Shown here: piece by piece, positions 7,249-16,285 of the stretch
Layout of the letters: each line of letters begins with the position of its first letter
Numbering within the stretch: the first letter of the stretch is position 1
From: Mycolicibacterium peregrinum
GTDB taxonomy: Bacteria > Actinomycetota > Actinomycetes > Mycobacteriales > Mycobacteriaceae
NCBI RefSeq assembly: GCF_001665785.1
Contig: NZ_LZSO01000017.1
Coordinates: 124,001-188,000 of the forward strand
Reading direction: 5' to 3'
DNA: 64,000 nt
Position numbers and translations under genes: made by a program
Notes under the pieces: model-generated
The model's input: only the letters and a program-made list of their open reading frames with translations
Told to the model about the DNA's origin: nothing
Databases searched by the model: none

Positions 7249-7953
7249 TCAGCCGATCGGGGCGTCGGCGGCCGGGGTCTCCGGGGCCTTCGTCGTGGTC
7301 GTGGTCGTGGTGCTGGAGCCCGACGGCACGATGGCCTCGGGCGGGCTGTTGGGATCCAGCACGGTGTCGATCAGGTAGATCCGGGCGTTGGCCGCCTGGA
7401 TGGGACCGCAGACCAGCTTGGCGGTGTCGTTGACCTTGATGTCGCCACCCTTGCCGGTCACCTTGACCTCGGCGCCCTGCTGGGTGGGCCGCTGACCCTT
7501 GACGTCGTCGGGGCCGAGGAGGCCCAGGAACGCGTGGTAGTAGTCCAGGCTGGTGAGCGCAGCCACGTCAGCCTTGAGCGCGTCGAGCTTGCCGGGCTCC
7601 ATGGCCGCGAACGCGTCGTTGGTCGGCGCGAAGATGACGTACGGGCCGTTGTCGAGCACCGGGACGATGTTGACGGCCGGGTTCATCCCACCCGAGATCG
7701 CGGCGTTGAACGTGCTGATGTCCGGGATGCTGGCCAGAACCTTGCCGGTCGGCAGGTCCGCGAGGCTCTTCCAATCCGGCATGGCCTTCTTGAAGTTGTC
7801 GCAGCCAGAGCCCTGCGGGTCGGGGATTTCGACCACCGGGGCGGTGGTCGTCGTCGGCGCCGGATCGGCGTAGGCGGTGACTGCCAGCGGCAGCGACGCC
7901 GAGATCGCGGCGACGGCCGCAGCAACGCCCAGTGTCTTGGTGCGAGTCTTCAT
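7249..7953 (-). CDS. Secreted fasciclin-domain (FAS1) protein
   Basis: 234 aa exported protein with a single FAS1 domain, related in architecture to mycobacterial MPT70/MPT83. The N-terminus has a signal peptide (KTRTKTLG, then a hydrophobic core, then AYADPAP). The FAS1 domain covers about residues 55-195 with characteristic IFAPTNDAFAAM and YYHAFLG stretches and a closing IYLIDTVLDP. The C-terminal tail is rich in Thr/Pro/Ala. The ATG at 7953 was preferred over upstream starts because it heads the signal peptide and has a GGAGG Shine-Dalgarno. Likely an envelope or secreted adhesion-type protein; the precise role is unknown. No lipobox Cys is present, so it is not an MPT83-type lipoprotein. 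Confidence 0.9.
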   Translation of the reverse strand: MKTRTKTLGVAAAVAAISASLPLAVTAYADPAPTTTTAPVVEIPDPQGSGCDNFKKAMPDWKSLADLPTGKVLASIPDISTFNAAISGGMNPAVNIVPVLDNGPYVIFAPTNDAFAAMEPGKLDALKADVAALTSLDYYHAFLGLLGPDDVKGQRPTQQGAEVKVTGKGGDIKVNDTAKLVCGPIQAANARIYLIDTVLDPNSPPEAIVPSGSSTTTTTTTKAPETPAADAPIG

Positions 7954-8111
7954 TTGGTGGGTTTTCCTCCCGCTCATGCCTAGCCTGGTATTCGTCGGCT
8001 GTCGGTGACGCGTTACGCGGTTCTCCGCGCGACTATGGCGAGCGACCACGAGCAATGACAGCCTCAGCGTTCCCCGCGGCGCCGCATCGGATGTTAAGGG
8101 TTACGAAGCGG

Positions 8112-9449
8112 TTACGGCAAAGCCGAAGTGTCAACTGTGACCAGGTCGGGGCTTGTGACCTGCGGTTTTCGAATACTGAGGCACAATGCGGCGGCTACGA
8201 AACACAGCCCGGCGGCCAGTTGGAAGGCCAGGTCGTAGTCCCCGTTCAGATCCCGCAGCCACCCCGCACCTGCGGCCGCGACGGCCGCGCCGACCTGGTG
8301 GGAGGCGAACACCCAACCGAACACCACCGGCGAACGGTCCCCGAAGTGGTCCCGGCACAGCACGATGGTCGGCGGGACGGTGGCCACCCAGTCCAGGCCG
8401 TAGAAGATGACGAACACCCACGTGCTTGGTTCGGCGTGTGGGGAGAGCAGGGACGGCAGCAGCATCAGTGACAGGCCGCGGCCGGCGTAGTAGACGAGCA
8501 GCAGCAGCCGGGGGTCCACGCGGTCGGTGAGCCAGCCGGAGTACACCGTGCCCGCGACGTCGAGGATGCCGATGGTGGCGAGCAGGCCCGCGGCGACCGT
8601 GGTGGGCATGCCGTGGTCGTTGGCCGCGGGGATGAAGTGTGTGCCGATCAGACCGTTGGTGGTCATGCCGCAGATCGCGAAGCTGGCGGCCAGCAACCAG
8701 AACACGCGGGTCCGTGCGCCGAGGCGCAGGCCGTCGAAAGCGGCCGCGAATCCACCCGTCGGAGCCGACGCACCCGCGGCACGTTCGGTGGCACCGTACG
8801 GGGCCAAACCCACGTCGGCGGGGCGGTTGCGCATGAACAACGCGACGAGCGGGACGACGGCCAGCGAGGCCGCCGCGACGATCAAAGAGGCCCAGCGCCA
8901 ACCGTATTGGGTGGTGACGGCCGCGACGATCGGCAGGAAGACGAGCTGTCCCGTCGCACTGGCCGCGGTGAGCACGCCGGTGACCAGACCGCGGCGCTGT
9001 TCGAACCAACGGGTCGCGATGGTCGCCACGAACCCCATCGAGATCGACCCGGTTCCGATGCCGACGAGCACGCCCCACAGCAGCACCAGCTGCCAGCTCG
9101 CGGTCATCAACGTGCTGACTGCCGAACCCGTCGCGATCAGCAGCAGCGACACCGTCAGTACCGGGCGGACCCCGAAGCGATCCATGAGTGCTGCGCCGAA
9201 CGGCGCGGTGAGTCCGTACAACATCATGTTGACCGACATCGCCAGCCCGACCGTGCCGTGCGACCAGCCGAATTCGTGATGCAGCGGGTTCATCATCACG
9301 CCCGGGATGGATCGGAACCCGGCTGCGCCGAGGATCGCCACGAAGCTCACCGCGGCGACCACCCAGGCCCAGTGGATGCCGACGCGGGTCGAGGTAGACG
9401 AGGTCACCCGAACACTGTTGCCGAGGATGGCCGCCGCGACCAGTGACAT
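8112..9449 (-). CDS. MFS transporter (monocarboxylate/oxalate-formate antiporter-like)
   Basis: Major facilitator protein of about 445 aa with 12 predicted membrane segments. The sequence resembles the MCT/OFA branch (MDRFGVRPVLT after segment 2; RWFEQRRGLVTGVLTAAS in the loop after segment 4). Substrate is probably a small organic anion, by family only. The ATG at 9449 is used; TTG at 9461 and GTG at 9407 are in-frame alternatives and no convincing Shine-Dalgarno separates them. It diverges from a GlxA/AdpA-type regulator 40 bp away, which makes that protein its probable regulator. Confidence 0.88.
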   Translation of the reverse strand: MSLVAAAILGNSVRVTSSTSTRVGIHWAWVVAAVSFVAILGAAGFRSIPGVMMNPLHHEFGWSHGTVGLAMSVNMMLYGLTAPFGAALMDRFGVRPVLTVSLLLIATGSAVSTLMTASWQLVLLWGVLVGIGTGSISMGFVATIATRWFEQRRGLVTGVLTAASATGQLVFLPIVAAVTTQYGWRWASLIVAAASLAVVPLVALFMRNRPADVGLAPYGATERAAGASAPTGGFAAAFDGLRLGARTRVFWLLAASFAICGMTTNGLIGTHFIPAANDHGMPTTVAAGLLATIGILDVAGTVYSGWLTDRVDPRLLLLVYYAGRGLSLMLLPSLLSPHAEPSTWVFVIFYGLDWVATVPPTIVLCRDHFGDRSPVVFGWVFASHQVGAAVAAAGAGWLRDLNGDYDLAFQLAAGLCFVAAALCLSIRKPQVTSPDLVTVDTSALP

Positions 9450-9468
9450 AAACGACAGCAATCATCAA

Positions 9469-9478
9469 AAACGTGCCA
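9469..9478 (-). promoter_or_regulatory. AdpA-like half-site between divergent genes
   Basis: On the minus strand these bases read TGGCACGTTT, which fits the Streptomyces AdpA consensus TGGCSNGWWY at 9 of 10 positions. The regulator encoded next door has the same PfpI-plus-AraC architecture as AdpA. A GCCA-CAAT-TGGC inverted repeat (9475-9486) overlaps it. Confidence 0.35.
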
Positions 9479-9489
9479 CAATTGGCGTC

Positions 9490-10446
9490 GTGCACCGTGT
9501 GGCCGTCCTGCTGCTGGCGCCGGTGGTCGGGTTCGACGCGGCCATCGCGCCGACGTTGTTCTCCAACGCCACCGACAGCGACGGCAATCCGCTCTACGAC
9601 GTGGTGACGTGCGGGCTCACCACTGACCCGGTGCCGTCGACGACCGGGTTTGCCATGGTGCCCGGCGCGGCCGCCGAGGCGCTGGAATCGGCCGACACCG
9701 TCGTGATCCCTGGCACCAGGTACGCGCCGGCCCGTGCCGGCGGTGTGTTGGGCGCCGAGGTGACGGAGGCCCTGTCGCGGATCCGCCCAGGCACCCGGCT
9801 TGTTTCGATCTGCACCGGAGCTTTCGTACTGGCCGCCGCCGGTCTGCTGGACGGCAGACCGGCTACCACGCACTGGCGCTTCGCCGCGGACCTGCGCCGG
9901 CTGTACCCGGGCGTTCGCCTCGACGAGGACGTACTGTTCGTCGACGACGGCGACGTGCTCACCTCGGCCGGCCTGGCCGCGGGAATCGACTTGTGCCTGC
10001 ACATCATTCGCTCCGATCACGGTGCGCAGGTGGCCAACACGGTGGCTCGCTACTGCGTGGTGCCGCCGTGGCGGGAGGGCGGGCAGGCGCAATTCATCGA
10101 TCACGGGCCGACGGTGAACGACCATGCCTCGACCGCCGCCACCCGTGAGTGGGCGTTACAGCACCTCGCCGAGGAACTCACCGTGACGCGCCTGGCTGCG
10201 CACGCCCACATGAGCGCCCGCACGTTCAACCGCCGCTTCCGTGAGGAGACCGGGCAGGCGCCCGCTACCTGGGTCCGCAGCCGCAGGCTGGACCTGGCGC
10301 GCGAACTTCTGGAATCGGGGGACCTGCCGGTGGACGAGGTGGCCAGGCGTTCGGGTCTGGGCACGTCGGGCAATCTGCGTCATCACCTGCGCCGCGGGCT
10401 CGGGATGTCACCGTCGAGCTACCGCAAGGTGTACCAGGGCGCGTGA
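9490..10446 (+). CDS. GlxA/AdpA-type AraC family transcriptional regulator
   Basis: 318 aa regulator with an N-terminal DJ-1/PfpI-like domain (about 1-185, including [17 protein letters not shown] with the nucleophile-elbow Cys) and a C-terminal AraC-type double HTH (about 210-315; [15 protein letters not shown] and [23 protein letters not shown]). The GTG at 9490 begins directly at the PfpI beta-strand ([11 protein letters not shown]). Proteins of this class sense small metabolites or act as pleiotropic activators. It is divergent from an MFS transporter with a candidate binding site between them. A gamma carbonic anhydrase gene follows 22 bp downstream and may be co-transcribed. Confidence 0.9.
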   Translation: MHRVAVLLLAPVVGFDAAIAPTLFSNATDSDGNPLYDVVTCGLTTDPVPSTTGFAMVPGAAAEALESADTVVIPGTRYAPARAGGVLGAEVTEALSRIRPGTRLVSICTGAFVLAAAGLLDGRPATTHWRFAADLRRLYPGVRLDEDVLFVDDGDVLTSAGLAAGIDLCLHIIRSDHGAQVANTVARYCVVPPWREGGQAQFIDHGPTVNDHASTAATREWALQHLAEELTVTRLAAHAHMSARTFNRRFREETGQAPATWVRSRRLDLARELLESGDLPVDEVARRSGLGTSGNLRHHLRRGLGMSPSSYRKVYQGA

Positions 10447-10468
10447 GCCGGCCGGTCGGCTGTCTACC

Positions 10469-10999
10469 ATGACCGGCATGCCTGAGCCGCTGATCGTCTC
10501 CGTCGCTGGTCACACCCCGCTGATCGACCCGGACGCCTGGGTTGCCCCCAATGCCAGTGTGATCGGCCAGGTTTCGCTGGCCGCCGGTGCCAGCGTCTGG
10601 TACGGGGCGACGTTGCGTGCCGAGGTCGAGCCCATCGAGATCGGCGAACGCAGCAACATCCAGGACGGGGTGACCGTTCACGTCGACCCCGGTTTCCCGT
10701 GCCGGGTCGCCACCGGGGTCACCGTCGGCCACAACGTGGTGCTGCACGGCTGCACCGTCGAACAGGACAGCCTGGTCGGGATGGGTGCCGTGGTGCTCAA
10801 CGGCGCGGTCATCGGCGCCGGTTCGCTGGTGGCCGCGGGTGCGGTGGTGCCGCAGGGCATGGTGGTGCCGCCGCGCTCACTGGTGGCCGGTGTGCCCGCC
10901 AAGGTGCGCCGCGAGCTCAGCGATGACGAGGTCGGCCACAACCAGCTGAACGCCGCGGCCTACACGCATCTGACGGGTTTGCACCGCGACGCGGAGTGA
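10469..10999 (+). CDS. Gamma-class carbonic anhydrase family protein
   Basis: 176 aa left-handed beta-helix protein built from hexapeptide repeats (for example [20 protein letters not shown] and [16 protein letters not shown]). Zinc-ligand histidines of the gamma-CA fold appear as TVHVDPG and [10 protein letters not shown]. Family members hydrate CO2 or act as acyl-carnitine-like CaiE/PaaY proteins, so catalytic activity is likely but not certain. ATG at 10469 or ATG at 10478 (MPEPLIVS) could be used; the second gives 173 aa. The C-terminal helix ends in LTGLHRDAE. Confidence 0.88.
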   Translation: MTGMPEPLIVSVAGHTPLIDPDAWVAPNASVIGQVSLAAGASVWYGATLRAEVEPIEIGERSNIQDGVTVHVDPGFPCRVATGVTVGHNVVLHGCTVEQDSLVGMGAVVLNGAVIGAGSLVAAGAVVPQGMVVPPRSLVAGVPAKVRRELSDDEVGHNQLNAAAYTHLTGLHRDAE

Positions 11000-11045
11000 C
11001 CTGCCCGACGATTGCGGCCGCGCCAAGCCGGGTATCAACCGCCGC

Positions 11046-12197
11046 GTGACTGATACAGCGAGTAAACGGATTCTGGTGATCGGTGCGAGCGGCTACGTGG
11101 GTTCGCGTCTGGTGAGTGTGCTGTTGACGGCCGGGCACCGCGTGGTGGCGGCCGGGCGCAGCCTCGACAAGCTCGCCGACTACGGCTGGTTCCACGACGT
11201 CACCGCGGTGCAGCTCGATGCCGACGACCCGCTGTCCACCAACGCCGCGTTCGAGCAGATCGGCCCGGTCGATCTGGTCTACTACCTGGCCCATGGGATC
11301 GGGAAGTCCGGCTTCCGGGAGGCGGACTGCCAGGCCGCTGCCAACGTCGCCGCCGCGGCAAATGAAGCCGGCGTCGAACGAATCGTGTACCTCGGCGGTT
11401 TCGTGCCGGATTCGACGAGCCTGTCGGACCATCTCGCAAGCCGGGCGGAGGTAGCTCAGGCGCTGCGCGTCGACGGCGGCCCGGAGGTGGTGTGGTTGGG
11501 CGCCGCATTGATCATCGGCTCGGGGTCGACGTCGTTCGAGATTCTGCGCTATGTGGCCGACCGGTTCCCGGTCCTGCCCGCACCGGGCTGGATGGCCAAC
11601 CGGATCGATCCGATCTCGATCCGCGACGTACTGCACTACCTGGTGGCCGCTGGTGAATCGAAGCAGGTGCCGGCAGGCGACTACGACATCTGCGGACCGG
11701 ACATCACGACCTATCGAGACCTGGTGGCGACCTATGCCCGGCTCGCGGGCAAGCGCCGACTGACCGTGCCGATCGGTGGGCCGGCGGCCGGTGTGGCGGC
11801 CCGCGTGTCGGCGGCCACCTTGCCGATTCCCGGCGGTCTGGCAACGGACGTGATCACTTCGCTCGACCATCCGATGAGCGCCGCACGCGAGGGCATCCGC
11901 ACGGTGGTGCCGGATCCGCCGGGCGGGCTGCTGGGTGTCGACGAGGCGATCCGACGGGCCTTGGGACCCGACGCCCTGCCGGCCGAGCGGCGGCCGGTCA
12001 GCGCACTGGTCGATCCGCACCACCTGGCCGACACCGACCCGGTGTGGGCCGGCGGTGACGCCGCTCGGATCCGGCAACTCACACCCGGCTTCGTGCGGCC
12101 CGTGCTCGGCCTGCTGCCCCCGATCCCCGGCCCGGTCGCAGCCGTGGTGCGCTCCGGCCTCGATGCGGCGGCCCGCCTGGTTCCGAGCGGGGCCTGA
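11046..12197 (+). CDS. NAD(P)H-binding protein (atypical SDR/NmrA-like)
   Basis: 383 aa protein with an N-terminal Rossmann fold (ILVIGASGYVGSRLVSVLL, residues about 9-28) of the atypical SDR/NmrA type. It retains YLGGFVPD and other epimerase-like strands but lacks a convincing Tyr-x3-Lys pair, so it may be a binding or isomerase-type protein. The C-terminal 90 residues are Pro-rich with hydrophobic stretches (LLPPIPGPVAAVVRSGLDAAARLV). GTG at 11046. It is followed 8 bp downstream by a CPBP protease gene, suggesting co-expression. Substrate unknown. Confidence 0.82.
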   Translation: MTDTASKRILVIGASGYVGSRLVSVLLTAGHRVVAAGRSLDKLADYGWFHDVTAVQLDADDPLSTNAAFEQIGPVDLVYYLAHGIGKSGFREADCQAAANVAAAANEAGVERIVYLGGFVPDSTSLSDHLASRAEVAQALRVDGGPEVVWLGAALIIGSGSTSFEILRYVADRFPVLPAPGWMANRIDPISIRDVLHYLVAAGESKQVPAGDYDICGPDITTYRDLVATYARLAGKRRLTVPIGGPAAGVAARVSAATLPIPGGLATDVITSLDHPMSAAREGIRTVVPDPPGGLLGVDEAIRRALGPDALPAERRPVSALVDPHHLADTDPVWAGGDAARIRQLTPGFVRPVLGLLPPIPGPVAAVVRSGLDAAARLVPSGA

Positions 12198-12205
12198 AGG
12201 CCGGC

Positions 12206-12844
12206 GTGCCGGGGGTGACGACGGACCAACCGGCCGGGCTGCTGCGCCGGCGGGTCGTCGTCGGCGTGGTACTGCTTGCCGGGGCCGTTCTGCTGGCGGT
12301 GTCGCTGGGGGTCGAACCGGGCGAGAGTTCCTTCTACTGGCTGACTTTGGCACTGGCCGGGGTCTGGGCGGTGGGTGCGCTGATATCCGGTCCGTTGCAG
12401 CTGGGCACCGGTCGCCGGCCGGTGCTGCTCGGCGCGGCGGTGGGTCTGGCCCTCGGTCTGGTGTTCGTGGTCGGCGCGCTGGTGGCCCGCCTGATCCCTG
12501 GTGTGCGCGAATATGTCACCGCGGTACTGGAATTCGCGCATCACGGCAGCCTGGCGGTGGTCGTGCTGATCACGCTGATCAACGGGGTTGCCGAGGAATT
12601 GTTCTTTCGCGGCGCTTTGTACACCGCGCTGGGTGACCACCGCCCGGAGATCATCTCCACGGTGATCTACGTGGCCGCGGTGATGGCGTCCGGCAACCCG
12701 ATGCTCGGGTTCGCCGCGATCCTGCTCGGCGCGGTCTGCGCGGTTGAACGCCGAATGACCGGTGGCGTACTGGCGCCCATGCTGACCCACTTCTTCTGGG
12801 GCCTGATCATGGTGCTGGCACTGCCGCCGATCTTCGGCGTCTAG
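12206..12844 (+). CDS. CPBP family intramembrane metalloprotease
   Basis: 212 aa polytopic membrane protein with the CPBP/Abi signature: AEELFFRGALY (EExxxR, about residues 128-138) and a later LTHFFWG His motif, with about six membrane segments. Family members are Rce1-like proteases; bacterial roles include bacteriocin self-immunity and processing of membrane proteins. GTG at 12206 is used, with a GTG at 12215 as alternative. It converges with an MFS gene, and the two stop codons share the palindrome CTAG. Confidence 0.88.
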   Translation: MPGVTTDQPAGLLRRRVVVGVVLLAGAVLLAVSLGVEPGESSFYWLTLALAGVWAVGALISGPLQLGTGRRPVLLGAAVGLALGLVFVVGALVARLIPGVREYVTAVLEFAHHGSLAVVVLITLINGVAEELFFRGALYTALGDHRPEIISTVIYVAAVMASGNPMLGFAAILLGAVCAVERRMTGGVLAPMLTHFFWGLIMVLALPPIFGV

Positions 12845-14121
12845 CGCAGCGGGTGCGCCAGCTCGTCGCGCGGCATCCGTGCTGCGGTCACGGCCACCGC
12901 GGCCAGCGCGGCGGGCAACAGCCCGGCCACCAGGAAGATGGCCTCCATCGAGACGACTTTCGACAACGGGCCGACGATCGCGAACGACAGCGGCATGAAG
13001 GCCAGCGACACGAAGAAATCAAGGCTCGACACCCGGCCCAACATCTCCGTCGGGACCCGGCGCTGAAGCAGCGTTCCCCAGATCACCATGCCCGCACCGT
13101 CGGTGACGCCGATACAGAACGTGGCCAACGCCATCAGCGGGAACGACGAAGTGACGCCGACTACCACCAGCGGCACCGAGCCCAGGCCCCACATCAGCAT
13201 CATCGTGGTCAGGTAGCGCCGCGGCATCCGGCGGGAGGACACCGTCAACGCCCCCAGTGCGCTGCCGAATCCGAAGAACGCCAGGATGAATCCGTACGCC
13301 CGCGCGCCGTCGGCGAACCGGTCCTGGGCGATGAACGGCAGCAGCACCTCGATCGGCCCGAGGACGACGAGCACGAACATGCTCGCGAACAACAGCGTCG
13401 CCAACAGCCACGGTGTTCGCACCATGAACGCGAAACCGTCACGCAGATCACGCAATACGTGCGGGCGCTCGCCGGCATCCTGTGCCGCAACGGAATCCAC
13501 GGTGGGGCGGGTGGCGACCAGCAGGACCAGGCCCGCGCCGAACAACACCGCCACCACGACCGCGCCCAGGGACGGGAAAGTCACGGCGATCACCATGCCT
13601 GCCACTGCAGGCCCCACCGAACGCTGGAACACAGGCCGCACCACGCCCTCGACACCGTTGGCCGCCAACAGCTGTTCGGGCGGCAGGATGCGGGGCAGCA
13701 GGGCGCTGTAGGCCGGGAAGAAGAATGCCGCGGCGATGCCGAGAATGCCTGCGGCGACGGCCAGATGCCAGATCTTGAGCAGGTCGAGCAGGCCCAGCGT
13801 CGCGACGGTCGTGACCGTCACGAGGTTGACGGTTTCCACCGCGATGATGATGGTGCGCTGGTTGATCCGGTCGGCGGTGATCCCGCCGACGAGAACGAAG
13901 CCCACGAGGCCGACACCCATGCAGGTGGCCACCAGCGACAGAGAGGTCGGATTGTTGTCGATCGCGATGACCTGCAACGCCATCACCACCGACCACATGC
14001 CCTCGGCGAAGATCGACAACGTGACCGCGGCGATCAGCAACCGGTATTCGCGGACGCGGAAGGGTGCGAGCACACGCCACCCGCCGGTCTGATCGACCGG
14101 CGGCTGGATGTCGTGCTGCAT
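12841..14121 (-). CDS. MFS transporter (MFS_3/EntS-like drug or siderophore exporter)
   Basis: About 426 aa, 12-TM major facilitator of the DHA3/EntS branch. Features: GGITADRINQRTII after segment 2, and RVSSLDFFVSLAFMPLSFAIVGPL in the C-terminal half as in Tap/EntS-like exporters. Likely a proton-driven exporter, with an unknown substrate. The start at 14121 (MQHDIQPPVDQ) is used; an in-frame ATG at 14166 would add 15 residues. The cytosolic N-terminal tail of about 25 residues ends in the conserved LAPFRVREYRLL. The stop overlaps that of the convergent CPBP gene by 3 nt. Confidence 0.87.
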   Translation of the reverse strand: MQHDIQPPVDQTGGWRVLAPFRVREYRLLIAAVTLSIFAEGMWSVVMALQVIAIDNNPTSLSLVATCMGVGLVGFVLVGGITADRINQRTIIIAVETVNLVTVTTVATLGLLDLLKIWHLAVAAGILGIAAAFFFPAYSALLPRILPPEQLLAANGVEGVVRPVFQRSVGPAVAGMVIAVTFPSLGAVVVAVLFGAGLVLLVATRPTVDSVAAQDAGERPHVLRDLRDGFAFMVRTPWLLATLLFASMFVLVVLGPIEVLLPFIAQDRFADGARAYGFILAFFGFGSALGALTVSSRRMPRRYLTTMMLMWGLGSVPLVVVGVTSSFPLMALATFCIGVTDGAGMVIWGTLLQRRVPTEMLGRVSSLDFFVSLAFMPLSFAIVGPLSKVVSMEAIFLVAGLLPAALAAVAVTAARMPRDELAHPLR

Positions 14122-14195
14122 GCTCACAACATTCGATGGTGCCCACCCGGAGTGGGTTGAGTCCAACGATTTTCGCCGTGAGCCCCGGCCGGCGC

Positions 14196-14999
14196 CTACT
14201 GCTGGGTGAACTCCGGACGCCGGTTCTGCTGGAAGGCCTTGGTGCCCTCGCGGAAGTCGTCGGACACCAGCAGCTGCAGCTGGCCCTTGCGCTCGCGGGC
14301 GAAGGCGCCCTCGAGCTCGGTGAGCGTGGCCGCGTTGACGGCCTGCTTGGTCTCACGCAGGGCCACCGCCGGGCCCGAGCGGAGCTTGGCGATGATCTTG
14401 TCCACTGCGGCGTCGAACTCGTCGGCCGGGTACACGGCGCTGATCAGACCCCAGTCGAAGGCGTCGGTAGCGGTGAGGCGGTCGGCCAGCAGCGCCAGCC
14501 GCATGGCCCGGATCCGACCGATGTTCGCGGCGACCAGAGCAGAGGCGCCGCCGTCGGGCATCAACCCGATCTTGGTGAAGGCCAGCAGGAAGAAGGCCGA
14601 CTCCGAGGCCAGCACGACGTCGCATGCCAGTGCCAGCGACACACCGACGCCGGCGGCGGGCCCCTGCACGACAGCCACGACCGGCTTGGGCAGCGCCACG
14701 ATCGATGCGACGGCGCGGTTGGCGGCGTCCAGCACGCCTTCGGCGTCGTGGCTCTTGGCGTTCTGGTCGTCCTCGCTGATGCCGGCGCCGGAGCTGAATC
14801 CGCGGCCCGCTCCGCCGAGGCGAACCACGCGTACCTCGGAGTCGGTGGCGGCCAGATCCATGGCGTCGGCGATCGCCACGAGCATGTCCTGCGTCAGCGA
14901 ATTGAGGCTGTCCGGCCTGTTCAGCGTCACCGACAGCACACCGCTGTCGAGGGACACGGTCACGTCTTTAACGTCGGGGTACTCGCGGGTCACGGTCAT
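14196..14999 (-). CDS. Crotonase family protein, PaaG/enoyl-CoA isomerase-like (EchA)
   Basis: 267 aa crotonase fold. It has SSGAGISEDD in the oxyanion region and GPAAGVGVSLALACDVVLA, where the first catalytic Glu of hydratases is replaced by Ser. It also has KIGLMPDGGAS, with Asp at the second site. This pattern matches PaaG-type (oxepin-CoA forming / delta3-delta2 enoyl-CoA) isomerases better than hydratases. It is divergent from mcr, as echA10/echA11 are in M. tuberculosis. A TAAGGT -10 hexamer ends 6 nt before the ATG, so translation is probably leaderless. Confidence 0.88.
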   Translation of the reverse strand: MTVTREYPDVKDVTVSLDSGVLSVTLNRPDSLNSLTQDMLVAIADAMDLAATDSEVRVVRLGGAGRGFSSGAGISEDDQNAKSHDAEGVLDAANRAVASIVALPKPVVAVVQGPAAGVGVSLALACDVVLASESAFFLLAFTKIGLMPDGGASALVAANIGRIRAMRLALLADRLTATDAFDWGLISAVYPADEFDAAVDKIIAKLRSGPAVALRETKQAVNAATLTELEGAFARERKGQLQLLVSDDFREGTKAFQQNRRPEFTQQ

Positions 15000-15005
15000 C
15001 TATGC

Positions 15006-15011
15006 ACCTTA
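15006..15011 (-). promoter_or_regulatory. -10 element for a leaderless crotonase transcript
   Basis: TAAGGT on the minus strand fits the mycobacterial TANNNT -10 rule and lies 6 nt from the ATG at 14999, placing the expected start of transcription at the start codon. No Shine-Dalgarno is present. Confidence 0.5.
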
Positions 15012-15134
15012 GGTCTGGCGGGCCTGCGGCCCGCCCCGGGCGGGGGCGGCTATGGCCATACCGGGTCGAGAAGGTTATACAAGTAAGCTATGTCACCGGT
15101 CAACCGAGACCCACACGCGAAGGGGCGAAAGAGC

Positions 15135-16220
15135 ATGGCTGGACCACTGCAAGGTTTGCGCGTTGTCGAGTTGGCGGGCATCGGCCCTGGCCCGCACGCG
15201 GCAATGATCCTCGGCGATCTGGGTGCCGACGTGGTGCGGATCGAACGGCCCGGGAAAGGCTCCGGTACGCCCAGCGCCGACACCATGTTGCGCAACCGCC
15301 GGTCGGTGGCCGCGGACATGAAGAGCGACGAGGGCCGCGAGCTGGTGCTCAAGCTCATCGGGAAGGCCGACGTCCTGATCGAGGGTTTCCGTCCCGGTGT
15401 CACCGAGCGTCTGGGGCTGGGACCCGAGGACTGCGCCGAGGTCAACGAACGGCTGATCTATGCCCGGATGACGGGCTGGGGCCAGGAAGGTCCGCGGGCC
15501 CTGCAGGCCGGCCACGACATCAACTACATCTCGCTGAACGGTCTGCTGCACGCCGTCGGGCGCAAGGGCGAGCGGCCGGTGCCGCCGCTGAACCTGGCCG
15601 GTGATTTCGGTGGCGGGTCGATGTTCCTGCTCGTCGGCATCCTCTCGGCCCTGTTCGAGCGGCAGACCTCGGGCAAGGGGCAGGTGATCGATGCCGCGAT
15701 GATCGACGGGTCCAGCGTGCTGATGCAGATGATGTGGAGCTTCCGCAGCCAGGGTCTGTGGTCCGACGAGCGCGGCACCAACATGCTCGACACCGGTGCT
15801 CCGTACTACGACACCTACGAGACCGCCGACGGCAAGTACATGTCGATCGGGGCGATCGAGCCGCAGTTCTACGCCGAGATGCTCAAGGGCCTGGGTCTGG
15901 ATGACGCCGATCTTCCGGACCAGAACGACATGGCGCGGTGGCCCGAGCTGCGCGAGGCGTTCACCAAGGCATTCGCCGCGCACGACCGGGATCACTGGGC
16001 CAAGGTGTTCGCCGGTACCGACGCGTGTGCGGCTCCGGTGCTGTCCTTCGCCGAGGTGCTCACCGAACCGCACATCGCCGAGCGCAACACGTTCTTCGAC
16101 GAAGGCGGCAACCTGCAGCCGATGCCGGCGCCGCGGTTCTCCCGCAGCGTCCCGGCGGTGCCGACGCCACCGGGCCCGCGCGGCGCCGACACGGAAGCTG
16201 TTCTGCGGGACTGGGTTTAG
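15135..16220 (+). CDS. mcr: Alpha-methylacyl-CoA racemase
   Basis: 361 aa family III CoA-transferase-fold enzyme that interconverts (2R)- and (2S)-methylacyl-CoA, needed before beta-oxidation of branched chains such as the sterol side chain. It is near identical in motif order to M. tuberculosis MCR (Rv1143): [32 protein letters not shown], and the active-site residues Arg92, His127 ([12 protein letters not shown]), Asp157 (AGDFGGGSM) and Glu242 (GAIEPQFY). Each is offset by +1 from the published numbering. ATG 15135 was chosen because it gives the family length and start (MAGPL). It is followed by an SDR also found next to mcr in M. tuberculosis. Confidence 0.96.
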   Translation: MAGPLQGLRVVELAGIGPGPHAAMILGDLGADVVRIERPGKGSGTPSADTMLRNRRSVAADMKSDEGRELVLKLIGKADVLIEGFRPGVTERLGLGPEDCAEVNERLIYARMTGWGQEGPRALQAGHDINYISLNGLLHAVGRKGERPVPPLNLAGDFGGGSMFLLVGILSALFERQTSGKGQVIDAAMIDGSSVLMQMMWSFRSQGLWSDERGTNMLDTGAPYYDTYETADGKYMSIGAIEPQFYAEMLKGLGLDDADLPDQNDMARWPELREAFTKAFAAHDRDHWAKVFAGTDACAAPVLSFAEVLTEPHIAERNTFFDEGGNLQPMPAPRFSRSVPAVPTPPGPRGADTEAVLRDWV

Positions 16221-16285
16221 TCCAACCACTGTTTGGTTCGACCATAGGGGTCGGTGGGAACGCCGGCCGGAAAGGAATGCGGTAC

